Assembly: GCA_041946825.1 (NCBI GenBank)
Contig: JBHGBD010000005.1
Location: forward strand, 186,001 to 250,000
Length of the DNA stretch: 64,000 nucleotides
DNA from: CAZTHM01 sp041946825
GTDB taxonomy: Bacteria; Acidobacteriota; Terriglobia; UBA7540
Direction: 5' to 3'
How positions within the stretch are numbered: the stretch's first letter is position 1; every line of letters starts with the position of its first letter. Below the pieces are notes generated by a model, which saw nothing but the letters and a program-made list of their open reading frames with translations, searched no databases and was not told where the DNA came from. This document shows positions 49,074 to 56,192 of this stretch, one piece after another. The position numbers and the translations under genes were made by a program.

Positions 49074-49643
49074 ATGATCAAGTTTACCTACGCGGACAAC
49101 TCGGAAGAAGTCAGCAAGGCGCTCGAATCGTTTCAGGCGGCGCTGGCGGACAACACCCCGGCCCTGCGCGAAATCGCTGGCGATTTCCGCGAAATGATCG
49201 CCGAGCAGTTTGCGAGCGAGGGCCGCGCAGGTGGCACGCCGTGGACAGCGCGAAACACCTCGGGTGGCGCAGACATCGCGTCCGGCCGCGGGCGGACGAT
49301 GTCTGCGAAACGGAAACCGCAGACATGGCGAAGATCTGCCATGTCTGCGCCACCCAGCGGGCGAGGCAACACCTCGCCCCTACTGGTCCGAACCGGCGCG
49401 TTGCGCGATTCGTTGACGCGGACCGGCGCGGGGCACATCGAGGAAATGGATGAGGGTTCGCTCATCCTCGGCACACGCGTGCCTTACGCGATGTTTCACC
49501 AGCTCGGGACGCGCCGCATGCCCGCAAGGCCCATCATCGTGTTAACCGGCGAACGCGCCCAACGCTGGAGCGGGTTTGTGCGCAATGTGATCGAGCAGAA
49601 GAGCTTGCTGGGTGCAAATGAATTGGGCGGCAAGGAATTGTGA
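49074..49643 (+). CDS. Phage virion morphogenesis protein, Mu gpG-like
   Basis: A 189-residue protein. LREIAGDFREMIAEQFASEG at the N-terminus, TPWTARNTS, LLVRTGALRDSLT and YAMFHQLGTRRMPARPI are hallmarks of the Mu gpG / phage tail completion family, which caps the tail or head connector. Residues 63-103 are encoded by an inserted hairpin element that stays in frame and falls just where the family has a variable loop before LLVRTGALR. Confidence 0.82.
   Translation: MIKFTYADNSEEVSKALESFQAALADNTPALREIAGDFREMIAEQFASEGRAGGTPWTARNTSGGADIASGRGRTMSAKRKPQTWRRSAMSAPPSGRGNTSPLLVRTGALRDSLTRTGAGHIEEMDEGSLILGTRVPYAMFHQLGTRRMPARPIIVLTGERAQRWSGFVRNVIEQKSLLGANELGGKEL
49262..49382 (+). repeat. Hairpin element with GGTGGCGCAGACAT arms inside the gpG-like gene
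   Basis: GGTGGCGCAGACAT at 49263-49276 and ATGTCTGCGCCACC at 49341-49354 are perfect reverse complements. Inside are CGCGGGCGG and a second CAGACATGG/CCATGTCTG pair. A further GGCGAGG..CCTCGCC hairpin follows to 49380. It is read in frame as SGRGRTMSAKRKPQTW. This element is unlike the word-type repeats. Confidence 0.88.
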
Positions 49644-49725
49644 ATGGTGAATTTTGAATTAAGAAAAGCCCGGCCGGAAACTGCAATTCACTTTTCACCA
49701 TCCACTATTCATCATTCGAAAGGCA
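49640..49725. repeat. GTGAATTTTG-word inverted repeat
   Basis: GTGAATGGTGAATTTTGAAT on the left and CAATTCACTTTTCACCATCC on the right, around an AAGCCCGGCCGG loop. It starts at the previous stop codon and ends next to the AAGG of the next gene. Confidence 0.88.
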
Positions 49726-49729
49726 AATC

Positions 49730-50284
49730 ATGAACGCCCGTTACCAAGCAACGTTTGTTAAGCCGCTCGTGAACCAGTTGATCGCGATTCTGCAGCGTGA
49801 CCAGCAGCCGGCGCTCGACATCCTGAATGCCACGCGCCCGCCCGGCCGTGAATTGAAACCATTTGCGGCGTTTCACAAGGAATTGGTCAGCGTGCAGAAC
49901 TGGCCGGCGATTGTGCTGGTGGCGCAGGAAGTCTCCTTCGACGCCAACTCCGACGCCGACCTGCGCACGCAGTCGGTGCGCTTTGTGTGCGCGATGGCCA
50001 TCAGCGGCGCCGACCCCGAGTTCCTGGCCGAAGACACCACGGACTACCTGCGCGCGGTGGACATGGTGCTGACGTCGGCGCCCCTCGGGGATTTCTACAC
50101 AGCGCTCGCGATTGATCACCGCACCGTGCCGGACGGACTGACGACGCCGCTGGACTCGGACGTTTCCCGCGTCCTCGACCTGCGCGTGACGCGCCACGAC
50201 CTGGGCGCGCTGGTTTCCCGCCGCGGCGGCTCGCTGGCCCGCGGGCCGCAGATCGAGTTTGTGGTGGAGATGGAGGAGCGATGA
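49730..50284 (+). CDS. Tail-terminator-like phage protein
   Basis: A 184-residue protein between the gpG-like and fibre genes (FVKPLVNQLIAILQRDQQPA; LGDFYTALAIDHRTVPDGLT; QIEFVVEMEER end). Its size, position and strand-rich C-terminus fit a tail terminator or minor tail protein, but I recognise no named family. Its stop overlaps the next start as ATGA, with GGAGGAG upstream. Confidence 0.55.
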   Translation: MNARYQATFVKPLVNQLIAILQRDQQPALDILNATRPPGRELKPFAAFHKELVSVQNWPAIVLVAQEVSFDANSDADLRTQSVRFVCAMAISGADPEFLAEDTTDYLRAVDMVLTSAPLGDFYTALAIDHRTVPDGLTTPLDSDVSRVLDLRVTRHDLGALVSRRGGSLARGPQIEFVVEMEER

Positions 50285-52206
50285 CGCCAGGATTCAGGAC
50301 TCAGGATTCAGGATTCAGGGAAGAGTGCACAGTGGATAGTGAACAGTGGACAGAGGGCCGGGACTCGAGACTCGGGACTCGGGATTCGGGATTAAAGAAG
50401 TTCATCGTTCATCGTTCCTCGTTGCTCGTTCCTCTTCTTCTGTTCACTGTCCACTGTTCACTGTCCACTTCCTTCGCCGCCACTCACGTTACGGGAACCT
50501 ACGACCTGGGCGCGAATCCGCGCGTGATGGCAACCATCAACGGCAACGTCGAGTATGGGCTGGTCTTTGCCCAGCGCAACAAGGCGGTCACTTACAACGG
50601 CGTCGAGTACGGCCCGAGCGTGGTCAAAGGTTATCTGAATGCGAACGGGCAGCTCAACGACGGCGCGGGGAATCTCTGGCTCGATCTGATTCCCAACGAC
50701 GGCGCCGTTCCGGGCGACAGCTACTACGTCGTGACGATCAACATTCAAGGGCGCGTGCACGCAGAAATCTGGGTGGTGCCCGACACTCCTACGGTCGCCG
50801 TCGATGCAGTGAGGCAGGCGCAGCCTCCGGGCATAATGGGCAGCCCGATGGATCTCGCCACCGCAACCGGTATGCTCGCGCTCGCGCACGGCGGGACGAA
50901 TCAGTCCGGCTGGACGGCGGCGCGTTGCGTGCGCGTTAACAACTTAGGAAATGCCCTCGAATCCGCGCCGGGCGATTGCGGAACGGGCGGCGGCTCGGCG
51001 CCGATTGCCTCCGCCACCGTCTCCGGCACCGTCAAAACCGACGCGACAGAGTCCGACCCGGTCGTCTACCTGAAGGCGTCCTCGGACACCCTCCTCGCCG
51101 GCAAGGCCGGTTCAGTCCACACGCACTCACAAAACGATGTGACGAACCTTGCAACCGATCTTGCCGGCAAGGTTCCCGCATCGCGCGGGGTTTCGACCAG
51201 CGGGCCGCTCGCGGGAGGCGGAGCGCTGACTGCGGACTTAGCACTTTCCTGTCCGACCTGCGAAGTCACCGGAAGCAAAAACGCCGCAAGCGGCTACGCG
51301 GGACTCGACGGCGCAACGAAGATTTCAGGATCCCAGATTCCATACGGCACCGGCGCCAACACCGCCGCGCAGGGAAACGATACGCGCATCTCGGGCGCTG
51401 AGCAGACGGCCAACAAGAACACGGCGAGCGGCTATGCGGGGCTGACATCGGGAATCAAGCTGAATGCCGCGCAAGGGCAGGAGGTCTGGGGCGCCACGGA
51501 CTTGACCGACTACTCGGGCACGAGCGGCAGCGGAGCGACGGCGCTCAAAGCGACGATCACGAGCCCGGCCTCGAACGATTGCCTGATCTGGAACGGCTCG
51601 AACTGGGTGAACTCCGCCTGCCCGGGCGGAGGCGGCGGAGACAACATTTCGGTGAACGGCGCCGCCGCCACCGACGCGGACTTCGACGACGCCACCCCCG
51701 CCGCTCCTGCCAACGCCCTCAACGTGAAGTGGCAAAAAGATGCGAGCGCGCCGAATAACCTCTCCGCTTATGTGCCCTACGCTTCGCCGCTCGCGGTGAC
51801 TTCCGGAAACCTGACCGTATCCGCGAACAGCATCACCGCTGCTCATGTCGCGGCTTCACTCGACACGCGCGAGATTCTCGTGCGTATCGGCTCGGACACC
51901 GGCTCGGCCCTCGTCGACGGCGACGACGAGGCGACAGCGTTCCGCAACTCCATCGCGCCCATGACCATCACCGAAGTGTGGTGCGAGTCCGACGCCGGAA
52001 CACCAAGCATCAATCTGGTTCGCGATGGCGCAGGCGGCGGATATGTTTTGAGTTCAAACCTGTCCTGCTCAACGACAGGGCAGACGGGAACGATCGATAC
52101 CAACCAGGACAACCTGGCGACGGGAGACAAGATCGATTTTGTCATGGCCAGCGCGGGCGGCGTCGCCAAGCGCGTAACGGTGGCCATCAAAGCGACGGTG
52201 GATTGA
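50281..52206 (+). CDS. Tail-fibre-like protein with repeat-encoded signal-peptide-like N-terminus
   Basis: 641 codons from ATG 50281 (ATGA overlap, GGAGG upstream). Residues 1-67 are encoded almost wholly by word-type repeats. Residues 39-65 (KKFIVHRSSLLVPLLLFTVH, then a small-residue end at SFAAT) look like a Sec signal peptide. The body resembles bacterial-prophage fibres: GGTNQSGWTAARCVRVNNLG, SVHTHSQNDVTNLATDLAGK and GPLAGGGALTADLALSCPTC. Several passages repeat (KNAASGYAGLDG and KNTASGYAGLTS). A fibre should be assembled in the cytoplasm, so an export signal is odd. Confidence 0.7.
   Translation: MTPGFRTQDSGFREECTVDSEQWTEGRDSRLGTRDSGLKKFIVHRSSLLVPLLLFTVHCSLSTSFAATHVTGTYDLGANPRVMATINGNVEYGLVFAQRNKAVTYNGVEYGPSVVKGYLNANGQLNDGAGNLWLDLIPNDGAVPGDSYYVVTINIQGRVHAEIWVVPDTPTVAVDAVRQAQPPGIMGSPMDLATATGMLALAHGGTNQSGWTAARCVRVNNLGNALESAPGDCGTGGGSAPIASATVSGTVKTDATESDPVVYLKASSDTLLAGKAGSVHTHSQNDVTNLATDLAGKVPASRGVSTSGPLAGGGALTADLALSCPTCEVTGSKNAASGYAGLDGATKISGSQIPYGTGANTAAQGNDTRISGAEQTANKNTASGYAGLTSGIKLNAAQGQEVWGATDLTDYSGTSGSGATALKATITSPASNDCLIWNGSNWVNSACPGGGGGDNISVNGAAATDADFDDATPAAPANALNVKWQKDASAPNNLSAYVPYASPLAVTSGNLTVSANSITAAHVAASLDTREILVRIGSDTGSALVDGDDEATAFRNSIAPMTITEVWCESDAGTPSINLVRDGAGGGYVLSSNLSCSTTGQTGTIDTNQDNLATGDKIDFVMASAGGVAKRVTVAIKATVD
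50287..50478 (+). repeat. Word-type repeats encoding the fibre N-terminus
   Basis: In order: GGATTCAGGACTCAGGATTC (50290 on), CAGTGGATAGTGAACAGTGG (50330 on), GGGACTCGAGACTCGGGACT (50359 on), TTCATCGTTCATCGTTCCTC (50401 on) and CACTGTCCACTGTTCACTGT (50446 on). The second and fifth are reverse complements of each other, so the block can form a nested hairpin. Confidence 0.9.
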
Positions 52207-52946
52207 TGAGAAAACGAAGAGTCGAAAGTCAAAGGTTGATAGTCGCATGCTCGGGGCTCCTCTTTTTGACCTTGGGACAGGGGCTGTCAACCGTCTGCGC
52301 GGCCGACTACTCACAGCCCTTCGCGAGCGGTCACGGGTTTACCTGGACGGCGACGACTTCGGCGTGCGATTCGTCGGCGACCAGCGGGGATGACTCGTCC
52401 AGCGGCAACGCTCCTCCGTCGGTTTACGTCGAGTGCGTGGGAAGGAACGATGCGCCGGGCCACGAGGGCTACTGGAAGAAAACCCTGACCTGGGAAGCGA
52501 TGGGAGTCACGCCGGGCGAAACGGTCATCCAGGTGGACGGCCGATTCGATCACGCCATCATCACCCGGACCCACTCCAGCGGGCCGCGTCGAGGGCCGCT
52601 GGCGATTTACGACGGGGCCAACTCCTCGCCGTGCGCCGCGTCGGATCTCGAGCCGGTGACCAACTACGCCCTGGGTACCGGGGCCACCTCCTGGCAGACG
52701 GACAACAGCGCGGGCGCGGTCGCCGTCAATGCGGGGTGCCAGGCGTCCTCAACTTCCGTCACCGTCCGGCTGGGCTTGAGCGCGCGCACAGGAAACAATG
52801 CCGCCGCCACCACCCGGGTGAACGGCGACAACCTCGTGCTGGTGATTACGGCCGTCTCGCCCGGCGGCAAGAAACGGCACTACACGACCGTCGTAAGCCT
52901 GACGGCGCCCTCCGAAATGCGGCCATTAATCAGGACGGTCATGTAG
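52206..52946 (+). CDS. Secreted-type hypothetical protein in the tail region
   Basis: A 246-residue protein, ATG 52206 overlapping the previous stop. Residues 9-33 (RLIVACSGLLFLTLGQGLST then VCAADYS) form a plausible signal peptide; the first codons (GAGTCGAAAGTCAAAGG region) are again repeat-like. The rest is beta-rich (GYWKKTLTWEAMGVTPGETV; SVTVRLGLSARTGNNAAATT) and could be a carbohydrate-binding or fibre-associated module. No family recognised. Confidence 0.55.
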   Translation: MRKRRVESQRLIVACSGLLFLTLGQGLSTVCAADYSQPFASGHGFTWTATTSACDSSATSGDDSSSGNAPPSVYVECVGRNDAPGHEGYWKKTLTWEAMGVTPGETVIQVDGRFDHAIITRTHSSGPRRGPLAIYDGANSSPCAASDLEPVTNYALGTGATSWQTDNSAGAVAVNAGCQASSTSVTVRLGLSARTGNNAAATTRVNGDNLVLVITAVSPGGKKRHYTTVVSLTAPSEMRPLIRTVM

Positions 52947-52999
52947 CTATCTGGGATTAATTGTTTCAGTGATTCACTACTCTGATAAATGGAGGACCC

Positions 53000-53599
53000 A
53001 TGCCAAGCGTTGACGCAACGAAGATTCACCAGGGACCGGGCAAGTTGTGGCTGAACGTCAGCGTGCCCGCAAGCGGCAGCCGGCTGCTGATCGATGCGGC
53101 AGGCGATCCCACGGCCGGCACGCCGATCTTTGCCGGCGCCACGGAAGGCGCGGCCACGGTGCTGCTCGCGCCCAAGCTCGACCCCATCAGCGCCGACCAG
53201 GTCGCCGCGCCCATTGACGTGGTAATGACCGGCGAGGCGGCGTCGATCGAAGTGACGCTGAAGGAATCGGACCTCGCAAAATTGAAAAACTTCGTCGTCA
53301 ACGGCTCCTACACGACGGGGACGGACACGGGGTTGCCGTCGGGCGCGCAGGCGTACGAGGAGATTTCCTTCGGCGGGCTGATGAGCATCCCGAAGATGTC
53401 CGTCGCCGTCATCTCGCCGCGGCGCGACGCAACCAACAAGTTCGTCGTCAGCCAGCTCTACCAGGCGTATCAGGCCGAAGCGATCCAACTTCCCTTCCAG
53501 CGCGGCAAAGAGACGACCTACAAGGTGAAGTTCGAGGGCCTGGCCGATGCGTCGCGCGCCGCAGGAGACCAGGTGGGAAAGATCTACCGCCAGACATAG
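53000..53599 (+). CDS. Major tail (tube) protein
   Basis: A 199-residue protein from ATG 53000 with TGGAGGACC upstream. It has the size and strand pattern of long-tailed phage tube proteins: GPGKLWLNVSVPASGSRLLI, EAASIEVTLKESDLAKLKNF, SFGGLMSIPKMSVAVISPRR and TTYKVKFEGLADASRAAGDQ. No repeat interrupts the frame. No sheath gene is present, so the tail would be non-contractile. Confidence 0.75.
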   Translation: MPSVDATKIHQGPGKLWLNVSVPASGSRLLIDAAGDPTAGTPIFAGATEGAATVLLAPKLDPISADQVAAPIDVVMTGEAASIEVTLKESDLAKLKNFVVNGSYTTGTDTGLPSGAQAYEEISFGGLMSIPKMSVAVISPRRDATNKFVVSQLYQAYQAEAIQLPFQRGKETTYKVKFEGLADASRAAGDQVGKIYRQT

Positions 53600-53603
53600 A
53601 CTG

Positions 53604-53695
53604 GCGAATCGGTTCATCGATCCGTCGGTTGATCGGATGATCGGCCGGAAGATGAATCGATGGACCGATCGACCGATCATCCGATTCGCGACGGA
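53604..53695. repeat. GATCGG-word inverted repeat after the tail-tube gene
   Basis: GAATCGGTTCATCGATCCGT and GATCGGATGATCGG on the left face GGACCGATCGACCGATCATC and CGATTCGC on the right. It fills the gap and ends at GGAGAAG of the next gene. Confidence 0.92.
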
Positions 53696-53704
53696 GAAGA
53701 CGCA

Positions 53705-54175
53705 ATGAGCGAACGGGACAGCAATCTCGCAACCGCCGATGACTGGCGCGCGAGCGCCCGCAAATCGCGCCTCGCACACGCCGAATCGCTGACGTTGCCG
53801 AGCGGCGCCACGATTCTCGCCGCGCGGCCTGAGCCGCTGGAGTGGATCCTCGCGGGCCGCATCCCGCAGCGGCTGCTTGCCGCCGCGCTCGACACAGCAG
53901 AGGGGAATGGCGGCGCGAACGCGGCTGGAATGTCGCGCGATGACGTTCTGGAACTGGCGCGCTTCGCCGCACAACTGGTAAAAGCCAGTGTGGTCGAACC
54001 CGCGATTGGCGACGGCCCGGACGAGATTCCCCTTGACGAAATTCCCGTCGAAGACCGCGCGTTCATCTTTCAGTGGGCCTGCCGCGCCCTGGGCGGCCCC
54101 CATTCAAACCCGGAGGACGCTTCCAGTCCGTCCCGATGCGATCGGGACGGGCTGGAGCGGTTTTGTCAAAAGTGA
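53705..54175 (+). CDS. Tail assembly chaperone-like protein
   Basis: A 156-residue protein with ATG 53705 and CGGAGAAG upstream, located between the tube and tape-measure genes, where tail chaperones are encoded. LTLPSGATILAARPEPLEWI and LARFAAQLVKASVVEP fit that group. Residues from about 138 (EDASSPSRCDRDGLERFCQK) are read through a hairpin (GTCCCGATGCGATCGGGAC, 54130-54148). The stop overlaps a GTG start as GTGA. Confidence 0.6.
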   Translation: MSERDSNLATADDWRASARKSRLAHAESLTLPSGATILAARPEPLEWILAGRIPQRLLAAALDTAEGNGGANAAGMSRDDVLELARFAAQLVKASVVEPAIGDGPDEIPLDEIPVEDRAFIFQWACRALGGPHSNPEDASSPSRCDRDGLERFCQK

Positions 54176-54447
54176 AAACTTCCTTTTCCTTGCCATCGTC
54201 GGAGAAACATTCGCGTGCCGTCCGAGCCGCCTTATTGGATTGCGAGATCGAGTGTTGGCGCTTGATTTCGACCTTGCGGCAGCTGCGCGCCTTGCTGATG
54301 CGCGAAGAACTGGTATTGCGCCGGCTGGACTTGATGTTCTGGAGCACGGCGGCGACGCTGCGCGGCGCGCCCGCGAAAGACACTGGTGAGCCGCCCGCCG
54401 CGAACCGCCCTGCGCGCAAGCGCGGCAACGGCGCGGCGAAGCTGTAG
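54172..54447 (+). CDS. Small protein overlapping the tail chaperone gene
   Basis: A 91-residue protein from GTG 54172 (GTGA overlap) with a helical core (ALLDCEIECWRLISTLRQLR, ALLMREELVLRRLDLMFW) and a basic proline-rich tail. In long-tailed phages the chaperone is often followed by a second frame reached by ribosomal slippage; here coupling by overlap is simpler, though CAAAAGTGAAAAC at the junction could slip. Role inferred from position only. Confidence 0.5.
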   Translation: MKTSFSLPSSEKHSRAVRAALLDCEIECWRLISTLRQLRALLMREELVLRRLDLMFWSTAATLRGAPAKDTGEPPAANRPARKRGNGAAKL

Positions 54448-54545
54448 CGCCACCGTAGCGCCGGGCTTTAAACCGGCAACGGGGCATGCCGCTCTCCCGA
54501 TTTCCTCGGAACAGGTTCCGGGCGGCGTTACTCGGAAGGTGAACC

Positions 54546-55409
54546 ATGCCGAACCCAACGGCTTCCGAATTGTTGATTCGAATCGCGGCCGACCCCACGC
54601 GCGCGGAAGCGAGCATCGCGAACTTCCGCGCGCGCTTCTCCCGCGACCTCTCCGCGCTGGGTATTGACTTCTCGCGCTGGGCGGCGCAAAGCAATCAGCA
54701 CGTCACGGCAGTCGACCAGACCACTCAGCAGCTTGCCGACCATTTCCGCGTCAACGTGAACGCCGTCAATTCCATCCTCAACCGCAACCGCCAGGTGGCG
54801 CAGCTTTGGAAATCTGAACTCGTGGCGAACTTCGCGGAAGTGCTTAAGACTTCCGAGAACCTGAGCAACAGTCTGGGGCGAAGCTTTCTGACCTTCAATT
54901 CGGCCCTGGGCATGAACATCGCCAACGCCGTCATCTGGCAACGCTCGATTGGCGAGGCGTTCCGCAAGGCGGCGTTGCAGGCGGTCGGCGCCATCGCGCA
55001 AGAGGCCCTGGTGCGCGCCATCTACTCGGCGGCGCTGGGATTTTATCTGCTCGCCGTCCACGACTATCGCGGCGCGGCGGCGGCGTTCAAATCCGCGGCG
55101 ATTTACGGAGCCGTGGGAGGGAGCGCGGCACTCGCGGGGCGCGCGCTCGCGGGGCCGGACGTCCGCGAGGCGGAGGGCGGCGCTCGCGTGACCCGGCCCG
55201 GCGAAGTTGCGCCCACCGCGATCGTTTCCGGACGTGGCGTGTCGGAAGCCTCGCAGCAGACCACCGTGCAGGTGATTTTTCAGGGACCCGTTTACGGCGG
55301 CCAGGCCGGCATCGACGAACTGGTGCGCCACGTTTCGCAGGCCGTCACGGAGCGTGATGTGAATCTGGTGGCGTACACGGTTGTCAGACAACCGGCGACG
55401 AGGGCGTGA
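54546..55409 (+). CDS. Short tape-measure-like protein
   Basis: A 287-residue helical protein with ATG 54546 and GGAAGG upstream. ELLIRIAADPTRAEASIANF opens like tape-measure N-termini, the centre is hydrophobic helix (IAQEALVRAIYSAALGFYLL), and the end is strand-rich. If it is the only length ruler, at about 1.5 angstrom per residue the tail would be near 43 nm, far shorter than usual siphovirus tails and similar to gene-transfer-agent tails. The preceding 98 bp contain a GTAGCGCCGGGCTTTAAACC hairpin-like patch. Confidence 0.65.
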   Translation: MPNPTASELLIRIAADPTRAEASIANFRARFSRDLSALGIDFSRWAAQSNQHVTAVDQTTQQLADHFRVNVNAVNSILNRNRQVAQLWKSELVANFAEVLKTSENLSNSLGRSFLTFNSALGMNIANAVIWQRSIGEAFRKAALQAVGAIAQEALVRAIYSAALGFYLLAVHDYRGAAAAFKSAAIYGAVGGSAALAGRALAGPDVREAEGGARVTRPGEVAPTAIVSGRGVSEASQQTTVQVIFQGPVYGGQAGIDELVRHVSQAVTERDVNLVAYTVVRQPATRA

Positions 55410-55411
55410 AA

Positions 55412-55490
55412 GATCGAATGATCTGGCGATCGGGCCATCGGGTGATCTTCCGATCTTAAGATCGCCCGATCAACCGATGGAGCGATGGAT
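55412..55490. repeat. GATCGG-word inverted repeat after the tape-measure gene
   Basis: GATCTGGCGATCGGGCCATC on the left is complementary to GATCGCCCGATCAACCGATG on the right, meeting at GATCTTAAGATC, itself a perfect palindrome. It fills the whole gap. Confidence 0.92.
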
Positions 55491-55492
55491 CT

Positions 55493-55879
55493 ATGAGCAA
55501 TCCCAAGATCACCTACACCCCCGCCGGCGGCGCCGAACAGACGCTGAACTTCGTCTTCCCGCCGCGCCAGGTGCCGGGCTATCGGAAGACCGCCGTCCGG
55601 CACGATAACGTTTCGAGCGCAGGCCTTCGCGAGTCGATCCTCGAGCGCGTGGACGAGTTCCTGGAATTCACGATGGATTCCATCCAATCCGGCTCCGACC
55701 TCGCCGCCTGGCGGGCGTTCCTGGACCACGCGCTGACTGGCGAGGCGTTTGCCTATTTTCCCGACGCCGCGCAGACGGCATTCACAAATTACACGCTCGA
55801 AGATTCGGAGACGCAAATCGAGTACAAGGCGCCGGGAAATTATCAACTCCGGTTGAAGTTGAGAAAGCAAATCCTGTGA
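55493..55879 (+). CDS. Distal tail-region protein
   Basis: A 128-residue protein (KITYTPAGGAEQTLNFVFPP; RESILERVDEFLEFTMDSIQ; YTLEDSETQIEYKAPGNYQL) with ATG 55493. The combination of a paired-strand start and a short helix fits small distal-tail proteins found after the tape measure. No named family is certain. Confidence 0.6.
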   Translation: MSNPKITYTPAGGAEQTLNFVFPPRQVPGYRKTAVRHDNVSSAGLRESILERVDEFLEFTMDSIQSGSDLAAWRAFLDHALTGEAFAYFPDAAQTAFTNYTLEDSETQIEYKAPGNYQLRLKLRKQIL

Positions 55880-55937
55880 TCGGGCGATCGAGCGATCTTC
55901 CGATCACCCGATCAACCAATCGCCCGATGAATCGATG
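55878..55937. repeat. GATCGGGCGATC-word inverted repeat
   Basis: GATCGGGCGATCGAGCGATC faces GATCACCCGATCAACCAATC and CGCCCGATGAATCGATGAG. It overlaps the previous stop codon and runs to the next start. Confidence 0.9.
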
Positions 55938-55942
55938 AGTTG

Positions 55943-56122
55943 ATGTTAACAACGAATCCGAGTTTTGACGCTGCCAACGCAGGCTTAGTGAAACGGCCCC
56001 TCTACATCGTCGTGATCGACGGCGTATTCGACCCGCTCACCACCTTCCGCGCCGAGGATGCGCAGGTCACGTGGGGCGGCTACGGGATCGGCGGCTACGG
56101 GACGACGGGGTACGGGTACTAG
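55943..56122 (+). CDS. Very small distal tail protein with Gly-Tyr tail
   Basis: A 59-residue protein from ATG 55943 (TTG at 55940 is possible). LTTNPSFDAANAGLVKRPLY is followed by a glycine-tyrosine end (GGYGIGGYGTTGYGY). It is too short for a known tail family. It keeps an open frame between two repeat blocks and is followed by the hub gene after 70 bp. Confidence 0.5.
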   Translation: MLTTNPSFDAANAGLVKRPLYIVVIDGVFDPLTTFRAEDAQVTWGGYGIGGYGTTGYGY

Positions 56123-56188
56123 GTATTGGGTGCTGGGTGCTGGGGACTGGGAAAGACCCAGAACCTAACACCCGGAACCCGAAGCAGG
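56122..56188. repeat. CTGGGTGC-word inverted repeat before the hub gene
   Basis: TATTGGGTGCTGGGTGCTGG on the left faces CCAGAACCTAACACCCGGAA on the right. It ends beside AGGA, the hub gene's ribosome-binding site. Confidence 0.9.
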
Positions 56189-56192
56189 ACGC

